In this document: piece by piece, positions 33,967 to 41,328 of the stretch
How the letters are laid out: each line of letters opens with the position of its first letter
Numbering within the stretch: the first letter of the stretch is position 1
Assembly: GCA_023460315.1 (NCBI GenBank)
Contig: JAEWQO010000012.1
Span: forward strand, 1-64,000
Source: Actinomycetes bacterium
GTDB taxonomy: Bacteria > Actinomycetota > Coriobacteriia > Coriobacteriales > Eggerthellaceae
DNA length: 64,000 nucleotides
Direction of reading: 5' to 3'
Translations under genes and position numbers: made by a program
The notes under the pieces: generated by a model
What the model was told of the DNA's origin: nothing
What the model saw: the letters and a program-made list of their open reading frames with translations, nothing else
The model's database searches: none

Positions 33967-35406
33967 ATGCAGACAGCTCTTCCCTCTGTTCTCAAACATA
34001 TCAGAAGCGCTGCAGCCATTTTCATGGTTGCAGCGCTTGTCGTCTTGTTCGTTTTGCCGGTCCAAGCGCACGCGCTCGACGTTGATCGCTGGTCCGCCAA
34101 GCCGAACAAAGACGGCGACAGCACCACCGTTCTCGGGGCCACTTCGACGCGGGTGACCTGGCAGGGCCAATCGTCCGAAGACGAGTCCGTCGTCAGCGTG
34201 ACCATCGTCCTGCCCGAGGGATCGACGGTGGAAGCGGAAAACGTCAAGACGACGGTGCTCGCGGGGCTTGACCGTTTGGAGGCCTCTTCTGAGCCGAGCG
34301 TTGACGGCACGGCGGTCACCGTGACCCTTTCGGAACCGGCTCCTGCCGGTGCGCTGCTCATGATCGAGTGCAATCGTGTGCTTTTGCCGGGAGAAGGTGG
34401 ATCGTTCGGGCTTTCCGGCAGCTACACCACCTCTGACGGGCAGCAGCATGACATGCCCGAAACCGATCAAGTCATATCCGTTGTGGCGACATCTCCGGCG
34501 GAGCAGCTTTCGACGTGGCTCGGGGACCAGGAGTGGGTTGCCGCGTGGAACTCGAACAAGTTCCTCCACCTCTTCTTTGATCCCACGCTCATCGTCACGT
34601 CGGTGCCGGCCTTGCTTGCGGGCTGGTTCGTGTCTCTTGGCATCGTTGTCATCAGCTTTCCCCTCGCCATTCCCTTGGGGCTTGCCTGGTCGTTTCTCCG
34701 CATGGCGAAGCATCGGCTCCCGCGGGCAGTGGGGGCAACCTACATCAACATCGTGAGAGGCACGCCGCTGTTTCTTCAGCTCTATATCGCGTTTTTTGGG
34801 CTTCCCCTCATGGGTGTGCAAATGGATAACTTCGCGTTGGGAGCCATTGTCCTGATCCTGAATTCCAGCGCATACCTGGCGGAGATATTCCGTGCGGGCA
34901 TCCAGTCCATCAACAAGGGGCAGTTCGAGGCCGCACGGTCTTTGGGCATGAACGGTGCGCAGACCATGTTCTCCGTCATCATTCCCCAGACGGTCCGTCG
35001 CGTCATTCCCACGATGACGAGTGAGTTCATCCTCATGTACAAGGACACGTCGCTGCTTGCTGCCGTCGGTGTCACGGAACTCATGATGTACGCGAAGACC
35101 ATCACGGCCGCGACGGGCAACGTCACTCCCTATATTGTGGCTGCGGCTTTCTATCTCATCGTGACCATTCCCATGACGAAATTCATCAACGCTATGGAGG
35201 GACGCATGGCGCGAGGTCCTCGTCGGCACAAGAAAAGTGGCAGTGCGGCTGGCGGTACTTCCGCAGAGGTCTTTGAGCCGGGCTCGGATGCCGCCGTGGC
35301 GCGCAGCATGCGCATGTCCGAAACGTTCGCGGGTCCCTCTGAAGCCCATGCGGTCGCAAAGACATGCAGCGCGATGCCGCGCAACGACAACCATATCAGT
35401 CATTAG
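33967..35406 (+). CDS. Amino-acid ABC transporter permease with N-terminal exported domain
   Basis: The 480-residue protein combines a signal-anchor or signal peptide (residues ~15-37), an exported domain of ~135 residues (~38-175) with a beta-rich composition, and a His/Glu/Gln/Arg/opine-type permease domain of about five membrane segments (from ~195). The EAA coupling loop is INKGQFEAARSLGMNGAQTM. A charged cytosolic tail of ~65 residues follows. Typical permeases of this family have ~220 residues. The exported domain resembles none I recognise. ATG 33967 is preferred; GTG 33961 is also possible. It lies 18 bases after the binding-protein gene. Confidence 0.88.
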   Translation: MQTALPSVLKHIRSAAAIFMVAALVVLFVLPVQAHALDVDRWSAKPNKDGDSTTVLGATSTRVTWQGQSSEDESVVSVTIVLPEGSTVEAENVKTTVLAGLDRLEASSEPSVDGTAVTVTLSEPAPAGALLMIECNRVLLPGEGGSFGLSGSYTTSDGQQHDMPETDQVISVVATSPAEQLSTWLGDQEWVAAWNSNKFLHLFFDPTLIVTSVPALLAGWFVSLGIVVISFPLAIPLGLAWSFLRMAKHRLPRAVGATYINIVRGTPLFLQLYIAFFGLPLMGVQMDNFALGAIVLILNSSAYLAEIFRAGIQSINKGQFEAARSLGMNGAQTMFSVIIPQTVRRVIPTMTSEFILMYKDTSLLAAVGVTELMMYAKTITAATGNVTPYIVAAAFYLIVTIPMTKFINAMEGRMARGPRRHKKSGSAAGGTSAEVFEPGSDAAVARSMRMSETFAGPSEAHAVAKTCSAMPRNDNHISH

Positions 35407-35418
35407 GGAGGTGCGGAT

Positions 35419-36165
35419 ATGAGCGAGTCTGAAAACGCGGCAGTTGTCCGCATCGAGGGATTGCACAAGAGTTTCGGCGACAACGAGGTTTTGCGCGGCA
35501 TCGACATGGATATCCACCGAGGTGAGGTGGTCGTCATCTTGGGCCCCTCGGGTTCGGGCAAGTCGACGATGCTCCGCTGCGTCAACTTGCTGGAGCAGCC
35601 GACCGGGGGACGCATTTACTTCGAGGATCAGGAAATCACGGCCAAGAAGGCCGACATCAACACGGTTCGGGCCAAGGTCGGCATGGTTTTTCAGAACTTC
35701 AACCTGTTTCCTCATCTCACGGCAAAGAAGAACGTCATGCTTGCCCAGCAGAAAGTTCTGAAGCGAAGCAAGGATGAGGCCGAGCGCATAGCGGTTGAAC
35801 AGCTCGGCAAGGTCGGGCTGGCCGATCGCATCGACTATCGTCCGTCTGAGCTGTCTGGAGGACAGCAACAGCGTGTGGCCATTGCCCGGGCGCTTGCCAT
35901 GGACCCCCATGTCATGCTGTTTGACGAGGCAACGAGCGCTCTCGATCCTGAGCTCGTGCGTGATGTGCTGGGCGTCATGAAGGAGCTTGCCCAAGGGGGC
36001 ATGACCATGATGGTCGTCACGCACGAGATGGGCTTTGCCCGTGAGGTGGCAGACCGGGTCATCTTCATGGACGGCGGCGTGATTGTCGAGCAGGGAAGTC
36101 CCGAAGACGTATTCGACCGCCCGCAATCGGAGCGCACCAAGGATTTTCTTGGGCATATCTCATAG
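35419..36165 (+). CDS. glnQ: Amino-acid ABC transporter ATP-binding protein (GlnQ-like)
   Basis: The 248-residue ATPase has Walker A GPSGSGKS, Q-loop VFQNFNLFPHLT, signature LSGGQQQRVAIARAL, Walker B VMLFDEATSALDPEL and switch His VVTHEMGFAREVADRVIFMD, which is the polar amino-acid subfamily pattern. ATG 35419 follows GGGAGG and is 12 bases after the permease stop. It energises uptake by the preceding two gene products. Confidence 0.94.
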   Translation: MSESENAAVVRIEGLHKSFGDNEVLRGIDMDIHRGEVVVILGPSGSGKSTMLRCVNLLEQPTGGRIYFEDQEITAKKADINTVRAKVGMVFQNFNLFPHLTAKKNVMLAQQKVLKRSKDEAERIAVEQLGKVGLADRIDYRPSELSGGQQQRVAIARALAMDPHVMLFDEATSALDPELVRDVLGVMKELAQGGMTMMVVTHEMGFAREVADRVIFMDGGVIVEQGSPEDVFDRPQSERTKDFLGHIS

Positions 36166-36388
36166 CGCGGAGGGGTCGGGCTTCGGTGTTCTGCGCAGTT
36201 TGGCTCCGACCCTCGCCTTGCGTTTCCGCTGCTTTCCGATTCTGCTCGGAGCTGACTCTCCCGCCCGCACACCGCGCCGGTGAAACGTTGCAACACCGCG
36301 GTGCGATCACGGTCATATCGTGACGAGCTATCCTCAACGCTGGCGAAATGCGCGCCGATCGGATACCATAGAGATACGCTAGGATTGA

Positions 36389-36485
36389 GCCACGTGGGTG
36401 TTCGGCCTCCCCTGCCTTCCGAGAGTTTCCAGATGGCGTGGAGCAGGCCGGGCCGAGCGGTTTCCGTCGTGCAACGGAACGTGGC
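36389..36485 (+). ncRNA. Structured 5' leader RNA, candidate molybdenum-cofactor (Moco) riboswitch
   Basis: The leader of the MOSC gene folds into a three-way arrangement. P1 is 7 perfect pairs (36389-36395 with 36479-36485). P2 pairs 36403-36407 with 36451-36455 and 36411-36415 with 36443-36447 around a 3x3 internal loop. P3 pairs 36463-36467 with 36474-36478 and abuts P1. The GGCCTCCC segment and overall shape recall the Moco RNA motif, and the gene downstream handles molybdenum cofactor or sulfur. A further stem (GCGATG/CATCGC, 36507-36512 with ~36523-36528) near the ribosome site could be the expression platform. Structure is seen; ligand is inferred. Confidence 0.5.
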
Positions 36486-36552
36486 GTTCTCTAATCTGCA
36501 CCGGGTGCGATGGGGTAGCGTGCATCGCATCGCCGAACCGAAGGATCTTGTC

Positions 36553-36984
36553 ATGGGAACGGTAAAGGCAGTTTGCATGAGCAGCGTCAAGGGCATTCAG
36601 AAGAAGCCCGTTCCTGCAGTTACGCTGGTCAAGGAGCATGGGATCATGGGAGATGCCCATGCGGGAAAATGGCATCGGCAGGTAAGCCTGCTTTCAGCCG
36701 AAAGCATCGAGGACTTCAAGGCTCGGGGAGCCGATGTCGACGATGGGGCATTCGGAGAAAACATCGTCGTCGAGGGATTTGACCTCAAATCGTTGCCTAT
36801 CGGAACGAAATTCGCCTGCAACGACATTCTTCTCGAGCTGACCCAGATCGGAAAAGAATGCCATGCCCATTGCGCCATCTACGATCAGGTGGGTGACTGC
36901 ATCATGCCGCGGGAAGGCGTGTTTACGCGGGTGCTCCGTGAAGGGACCATCGCCCCTGGCGACACGATTGAGATTGTGTCTTAG
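36553..36984 (+). CDS. MOSC-domain protein
   Basis: The 143-residue protein is a stand-alone MOSC (molybdenum cofactor sulfurase C-terminal) domain: GIMGDAHAGKWHRQVSLLS, DDGAFGENIVVEGFDLKSLPIGTKF, and the conserved cysteine segment LELTQIGKECHAHCAIY. Such proteins are thought to move sulfur to Mo/W-pterin enzymes or serve in cofactor maturation; some form N-oxide reductases. ATG 36553 follows GAAGGAT. The structured leader suggests control by molybdenum cofactor, and the Mo/W enzymes at 45-51 kb are possible clients. Confidence 0.9.
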   Translation: MGTVKAVCMSSVKGIQKKPVPAVTLVKEHGIMGDAHAGKWHRQVSLLSAESIEDFKARGADVDDGAFGENIVVEGFDLKSLPIGTKFACNDILLELTQIGKECHAHCAIYDQVGDCIMPREGVFTRVLREGTIAPGDTIEIVS

Positions 36985-37005
36985 GCGACGCTTTTCGACC
37001 GTAAG

Positions 37006-37048
37006 GACGCTGCGCAGGGGCGAGGCTTGCGCAGCGTCTTCCGCTCTT
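37006..37048 (+). terminator. Hairpin terminator after the MOSC gene
   Basis: An 11-bp perfect stem (37006-37016 with 37028-37038) and a pyrimidine-rich tail follow the MOSC stop by about 20 bases. Confidence 0.65.
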
Positions 37049-37060
37049 GGGCCATCCTGA

Positions 37061-37119
37061 TCCGGCGGCGGGAATCCCGGTAAGGGAAAAGCCCGCCGCC
37101 GGACTTTGGGGGCTTTTCC
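37061..37119. terminator. Overlapping hairpins between converging genes
   Basis: A 12-bp perfect stem pairs 37061-37072 with 37092-37103. A second stem, GGAAAAGCCC (37085-37094) with GGGCTTTTCC (37110-37119), shares bases 37092-37094 and ends in a T-rich run. The two cannot form together. On the minus strand the second also precedes TTTT. It probably serves as a bidirectional terminator for the MOSC and XRE genes. Confidence 0.6.
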
Positions 37120-37191
37120 TTCTTGCCGTTATCCGGTGCTTGTCGTGGCAGGGATGCGAGAAGCACCGAGACCTGCTGCGGGGTTTTTCAC

Positions 37192-37779
37192 CTATCCGAA
37201 AAGCAGATGTCCGTAATAGCCGATGAAGGCTCCCAAGCAGGCAGCTATCAGTATGATGACTCCGACTTTGAGCGCGCGGTGCCTTCTTGCCCGCTGACTG
37301 CGCCTGTTGCCGCGATCGATGGGCAGGCCCTTGTCGAACGCGATGATCTCGCGATAGGTGACGAGGTCGTGCTTTTTCTTGATGCGCTCGATCGCGATTG
37401 CCGCCGCCATGGCGATTCCCCACAACAGGAATGCCACGGCGATGGTAGGCGCGAGCCCCCAGCCCCAGAAATCCAAGCCACCCACCAGCGCGCCAAACAT
37501 CGCTGCCAAGAATCCCAACATCACCCAAGCCAGAATACCCATCTTCTTTCGGTCTTCTGCAACAGCTTGCTCCATGGTTTCCACGTCTCCTTTGATCAGT
37601 TCGTCGATCGTTACATTGAAAAGGACGCTGAGAAGAAGGAGGCTCTGCACATCGGGATAGGTCTTGTCGGTCTCCCAATTTGAAACCGTCTGCCGTGAAA
37701 CATAGATCCTTGCAGCCAGCTCTTCTTGAGAAAGTCCGCTTTCTGCGCGGTGACGCTTGATGTGCTTGCCTACTTCCAC
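37192..37779 (-). CDS. XRE-family regulator with C-terminal membrane segments
   Basis: The 195-residue protein has an N-terminal helix-turn-helix (IKRHRAESGLSQEELAARIYVSRQTVSNWETDKTYPD, about residues 7-45) and about three hydrophobic segments: ILAWVMLGFLAAMFGALVGG, TIAVAFLLWGIAMAAAIAI and VGVIILIAACLGAFIGYYG. Membrane-tethered XRE proteins of this plan are common in gut Firmicutes and Actinobacteria; the signal sensed is unknown. No partner gene is in the same direction. ATG 37779 is the first in frame, and the HTH then lies at the expected N-terminal position. Confidence 0.88.
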   Translation of the reverse strand: MEVGKHIKRHRAESGLSQEELAARIYVSRQTVSNWETDKTYPDVQSLLLLSVLFNVTIDELIKGDVETMEQAVAEDRKKMGILAWVMLGFLAAMFGALVGGLDFWGWGLAPTIAVAFLLWGIAMAAAIAIERIKKKHDLVTYREIIAFDKGLPIDRGNRRSQRARRHRALKVGVIILIAACLGAFIGYYGHLLFG

Positions 37780-38108
37780 CGTTGTCCTTTCGCAATGAGG
37801 AGTGTGTCATGGTGGCATTTATGGTACCACCGCAATGTTTTGACAGCGGTGTGTTGGGCCGAGCAAATCTTGTCAAAATCCTTTTGCAGCTGTGTGATCT
37901 GGTGCCGGGTGTGAACGATGCTTCGGTTGGGGAAGGTGCGAAAGGAGAGATGTGGCTTTTTCGCCCGGGAAGAGGAGGGTTCCGTCGCTGCGGGCAAGGG
38001 GAAGGGAGCCTGTTCGATGTCTTGTCGTTGTGCGAGCACAGGGAGGTCGTTTCGCTGTGTCTTCATCGATCGGAGGGGTCTTTCGTGTATCCCGTTTGAG
38101 CGTACAAA

Positions 38109-38124
38109 TGTTTCACGTGAAACA
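38109..38124. promoter_or_regulatory. parS site 3
   Basis: A perfect TGTTTCACGTGAAACA core lies within a 20-base dyad (38107-38126) in the gap between the XRE and MarR-type genes. Confidence 0.93.
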
Positions 38125-38219
38125 TTGAGGTCTTTCGTGTTTGGCGCTTCGCCAGAGGGTCGTGCGGCTCCCACCTGCGTCACCCCTCCCCATCTGCCTT
38201 CCCGCCCGCATTGCCCCTC

Positions 38220-38351
38220 GTGCTCCCATCCGTGCTCCCCAGCACGCTGCCGCCCACGCTGCCCCTCATGCTCCCCAGCGCGCTCCCATCCGTGCTCCCC
38301 CTCGTGCTCCCCAACGCGTTCCCACCTGTGCTCCCATCCGTGCTCCCATCT
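38220..38351 (+). repeat. 12-bp degenerate minisatellite, 11 units
   Basis: Eleven consecutive 12-base units of the form GTGCTCCCATCC, with substitutions but no length changes, run from 38220 to 38351. They lie about 95 bases after a parS core and before an AT-rich stretch. Confidence 0.9.
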
Positions 38352-38546
38352 GTCCTCCTGCGTTTCCCCTGTCTCTCGCGGCAGGGGGTTGAAAGGGGAA
38401 TAGACCTATTCGTGAATAATCAAAATATATATATCTATCTCGTAAAACTATTAATAACTGATGGTTTTATGAATAATATAGTAACCGAACGGACCTGGTC
38501 TATAGTCTTTTCATTCATTGATGTTGCAAAGGAAGAAGGATACTCC

Positions 38547-39131
38547 ATGAACGAAGCGACCAAAACACTGCGCCAACTGAAGAAGGCGAGCAAGCTCACC
38601 CGTCTTGCATTCCGTAAAAATGGACCCAAAAGCTACAAACGCGGACAGGGAGCATTGCTCAATGCCCTGCTCGTGCACGATGGTTCCACTCAGCGCGACC
38701 TGGTGAAAATTCTTGATCTCGACCGCAGCGACCTCAAGGACATTGTGAAGAAGGCTGAGCGCAACGGCTATGTGTCCATCGAGGGCGTCGACGCCAAGCG
38801 CACCTATGCGGTGAAGCTGACCCCTGAGGGACGGGAATTGGCCGAAAAGCGTGCCGCAGCCAATGACGACACCGCCACCGATATCGTGAGCTGTCTGTCG
38901 GAGGAAGAAAAAGAGCAGTTGAACGCCCTCACTGAAAAGCTCATTCTCTCATGCAAGGAGAAGGGGATCAGCGGAAAGAAGAAGGGCCGCAAGGCTCACC
39001 ATCATGGCAGCTGCCAAAGCCCTGCCAACGGCCATCATGGTGGACATGGCTCTTGCCACGCGCATCATCACGGACACGGTCACGGCCATCACCATCATCA
39101 GGAGCATGCCTCTGCTTCTTGCCATCGGTAG
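38547..39131 (+). CDS. MarR-type winged-helix regulator with His-rich C-terminal tail
   Basis: The 194-residue protein has a winged helix-turn-helix core: GQGALLNALLVHDGSTQRDLVKILDLDRSDLKDIVKKAERNGYVSI with a wing at DAKRTYAVKLTPEGRELAEKR. After an alpha-helical dimerisation segment comes a tail (from about residue 150) packed with His, Gly and a few Cys (HHHGSC, HHGGHGSCHAHHHGHGHGHHHH), a likely nickel, zinc or copper-binding region. ATG 38547 follows GGAAGAAGGA; the frame is open upstream, and ATG 38469 is a poorer alternative. No transporter gene is adjacent. A metal-responsive repressor is an inference. Confidence 0.85.
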   Translation: MNEATKTLRQLKKASKLTRLAFRKNGPKSYKRGQGALLNALLVHDGSTQRDLVKILDLDRSDLKDIVKKAERNGYVSIEGVDAKRTYAVKLTPEGRELAEKRAAANDDTATDIVSCLSEEEKEQLNALTEKLILSCKEKGISGKKKGRKAHHHGSCQSPANGHHGGHGSCHAHHHGHGHGHHHHQEHASASCHR

Positions 39132-39180
39132 GTCGACATCCCGCGGGGTCCGTTTCTTCAAGAGACGGTGAGGAATGCTG

Positions 39181-39216
39181 CGAGAAGCGACGAGAAGCGA
39201 CGGGAAGCGATACAAT
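39181..39216 (+). promoter_or_regulatory. Three 10-bp direct repeats abutting a -10 box
   Basis: CGAGAAGCGA occurs twice and CGGGAAGCGA once in direct 10-base register (39181-39210), immediately followed by TACAAT (39211-39216), the likely -10 of the stress-protein gene. The helical-turn spacing suggests a protein-binding array over the -35 region. Confidence 0.5.
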
Positions 39217-39252
39217 GGGGCCAATATCAGCTATTGGACAGGAGCGGTCACA

Positions 39253-39690
39253 ATGCGTTATTCCCGTATTTTCGCGGCGCTCGACGGTAGTTCTACGCAG
39301 AAAGCTGTCGCTCAACGCGCCGTCGCGCTTGCGGTTGCCAATGAATCCGATCTCTTGTTCGGACATGTGGTTGACTCGGTGCCTTCGGAGGCAAGCGGGA
39401 CGGATTTCTCCGTTCTGTCTGCCGAAGGGTTGAGGAGGATCGAGACGGACCTTGCCGCCGTGCTCCGTGAGGCGCGGCAAAGCCCTGCCCTCGCCTCCGT
39501 TGATGTGAAGGTGCGCGCCGGAGGCGTCATCGAAACCCTGACGGACGAATTGATCACGCCTTTCGACCCCGATCTCGTCGTCTGCGGAGAACGGGGCCTT
39601 TCGGCGATTAAATATGCCTTTGTGGGCAGCGTCTCGACGTTCCTCATCAGAAACATGAGGTGTGACGTGCTGGTGGTCAAGCAGCGCTGA
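39253..39690 (+). CDS. Universal stress protein, UspA family
   Basis: The 145-residue single-domain protein begins RYSRIFAALDGSSTQKAVAQRAVALA and ends PDLVVCGERGLSAIKYAFVGSVSTFLIRNMRCDVLVVKQR, with the Usp ATP-loop pattern slightly altered (GERGLS, then GSVS). It is one of two Usp genes in the window and is only moderately similar to that at 11481. ATG 39253 is preceded by GGAGCGG. The 10-bp repeats upstream suggest specific control. Confidence 0.92.
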   Translation: MRYSRIFAALDGSSTQKAVAQRAVALAVANESDLLFGHVVDSVPSEASGTDFSVLSAEGLRRIETDLAAVLREARQSPALASVDVKVRAGGVIETLTDELITPFDPDLVVCGERGLSAIKYAFVGSVSTFLIRNMRCDVLVVKQR

Positions 39691-39941
39691 TCTGCCCCTC
39701 AACGCTGGGCCGGGAGGCGCATGCTCCTCTGGCGTATGCTCGCAAGCCGGATTCGTGGCAGCGCGCCGCTGAGCAAGCACCGCTTCGAGAGTCCGGGGAG
39801 GACCGGACGCGTCACCGGGCTGCCGGAGTCCTTTCGAAAAGCGTCCCCGTGTCTTTTGCCTGGGGATACCTCTTGGGCCGTGGGCCTTGTGCTACGCTGT
39901 TTTCCATCAAAAACTAACCGAAGAACGAGGACGTGGTAGCC

Positions 39942-41123
39942 ATGGTGAATGAGAGGATGTTCGGTTTGGGGGCGGAGCCGAGCGCGATTCGCGAGCTGTT
40001 CGCGTACGGTATGGCTCGCAAAGCTGAAATTGGCGAGGACAACGTGTTCGATTTCAGCATCGGCAATCCGAGCGTCCCAGCACCCGAAGCCGTGAAGAAA
40101 GCCGTTCTCGAGCTCATGGAGGAACCTCCCAACGAGCTTCATGGCTACACTCCGGCTGCCGGTGCGCCGTGTGTCAGGCAGACGGTGGCGGACAGCATTC
40201 GTCGTCGGTTTGGCATCGATGCCTCTCCTGACCAGGTTTATCTGACGGCTGGTGCCGCTGCTGGCTTGGCTATTTCCCTGTCCGCCGTCACGGAGCCCGG
40301 TGACGAGGTCATCGTCATTGCCCCGTATTTTCCCGAATACAAGGTTTGGATCGACACCGCAGGCTGCTCCTGCGTCGAAGTGCCTGCCCATGTGCCCGAC
40401 TTCCAGATCGATCTCGATGCGCTTGAGGCCGCCATCACCCAGAAGACAAGCACTATCATTGTCAACTCTCCCAACAATCCGGTCGGTGCCGTCTATACGC
40501 GGGAGACGCTGGAGAAACTTGCGGAGCTGCTTGCTCGAAAGGAACACGAGCTCGATCGCAACATTACCCTCATCAGCGACGAGCCCTATCGCGAGATCAC
40601 CTACGGAGCTGAAGTTCCTTACGTCCCCTGCATCTATCCGCGCACCCTCGTATGCTATTCGTATTCGAAATCGCTTTCTCTGCCGGGGGAGCGGATTGGC
40701 TATGTGTATGTGTCGGATTTGGCCGACAACGCGCACGAGCTGTCAACGGCCGTCGCGGGCGCCGGCCGTGCCTTGGGCTTTATCTGCGCTCCCGTGCTGT
40801 TTCAGCATGTCATTGAACGCTGCATTGACGAGCCGTCCGATGTGGCGTCCTATGCCGAGAACCGCCGTCTGCTCACCGAAGGCCTCGCCGCCCTTGGATA
40901 TGAGTTCGTGAGGCCGGATGGCGCGTTTTATTTGTGGGTGCGCGCTCTTGAGGAAGATGCGCAGGCGTTCAGCGACCGGGCGAAGGACCATGAGCTTCTG
41001 TTGGTGCCGTCCGACAGCTTTGGCGTGGGCGGATGGGTTCGTGTGAGCTATTGCATAGCACGCGAGACCATCGAGCGTTCCCTGCCGGCATTCAAGGCGC
41101 TGATGGAAGAGTATCGCGGGTAG
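39942..41123 (+). CDS. Pyridoxal-phosphate aminotransferase, class I/II
   Basis: The 393-residue cytosolic enzyme has the fold type I pattern: SIGNPSVPAPEAVKKAV, NELHGYTPAAGAP, VNSPNNPVGAVYTRETL, ISDEPYREITYG and the PLP lysine K243 in CYSYSKSLSLPGERIGYV. The C-terminal WVRVSYCIARETIERSLPAF binds the substrate carboxylate. It is related to aspartate or aromatic aminotransferases of the 1-gamma group; the amino donor is not clear. ATG 39942 is used; GTG 39933 is closer to GAGGA and cannot be excluded. It is flanked by a hairpin terminator and appears monocistronic. Confidence 0.92.
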   Translation: MVNERMFGLGAEPSAIRELFAYGMARKAEIGEDNVFDFSIGNPSVPAPEAVKKAVLELMEEPPNELHGYTPAAGAPCVRQTVADSIRRRFGIDASPDQVYLTAGAAAGLAISLSAVTEPGDEVIVIAPYFPEYKVWIDTAGCSCVEVPAHVPDFQIDLDALEAAITQKTSTIIVNSPNNPVGAVYTRETLEKLAELLARKEHELDRNITLISDEPYREITYGAEVPYVPCIYPRTLVCYSYSKSLSLPGERIGYVYVSDLADNAHELSTAVAGAGRALGFICAPVLFQHVIERCIDEPSDVASYAENRRLLTEGLAALGYEFVRPDGAFYLWVRALEEDAQAFSDRAKDHELLLVPSDSFGVGGWVRVSYCIARETIERSLPAFKALMEEYRG

Positions 41124-41154
41124 TGTGCCGCACCGCATAACAGAATGCCCGTGG

Positions 41155-41194
41155 CGGGAGAGGGGGCGGCAGAAGGCCGCTTGACCCTCTCCCG
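41155..41194. terminator. Hairpin terminator between converging genes
   Basis: A 10-bp perfect stem CGGGAGAGGG/CCCTCTCCCG (41155-41164 with 41185-41194), enclosing a second small stem GCGGC/GCCGC, is followed by TTT. It separates the aminotransferase gene from the converging LuxR-type gene. Confidence 0.65.
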
Positions 41195-41328
41195 TTTCAA
41201 GTTGCTCCCGGTGTTCGCGGGTGGCAGCGAATTTTGAGGGCGGAACGTTTGGGCGTGACAGCTGCGCTTTTGTTGCGGCTGTTGCGGATACGCTTTCATA
41301 GAGCAGGCTTGTCGAGCTTTCTTCCTGC

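Larger units (their letters stand above)
37780..38546. other. Repeat-rich intergenic region carrying parS
   Basis: No supported gene lies in these 767 bases. They hold a parS site, an 11-unit 12-bp minisatellite and, from about 38405 to 38520, an AT-rich stretch that contrasts sharply with its surroundings and likely contains the promoter of the MarR-type gene. Several frames stay open through the GC-rich repeat, but none has a plausible start or composition. Confidence 0.6.

Noticed and set aside
33577..36156. 859-codon open frame on the minus strand
   Set aside because: It is antisense to three clear ABC-transporter genes with good motifs and ribosome sites; its translation has no domain and an artefactual Arg/His-rich composition.
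37691..37704. CGTGAAACA string in the XRE gene as a fourth parS
   Set aside because: Only the right half matches; the left half has several mismatches and there is no dyad.
38100..38520. Replication origin
   Set aside because: parS and an AT-rich patch are present, but no dnaA, dnaN or cluster of DnaA boxes was seen, so an oriC call is not supported.
38211..38546. N-terminal extension of the MarR-type protein through the minisatellite
   Set aside because: The frame stays open because the repeat lacks stops, but gives a Leu/Pro repeat followed by atypical sequence; ATG 38547 with GGAAGAAGGA matches the family start.
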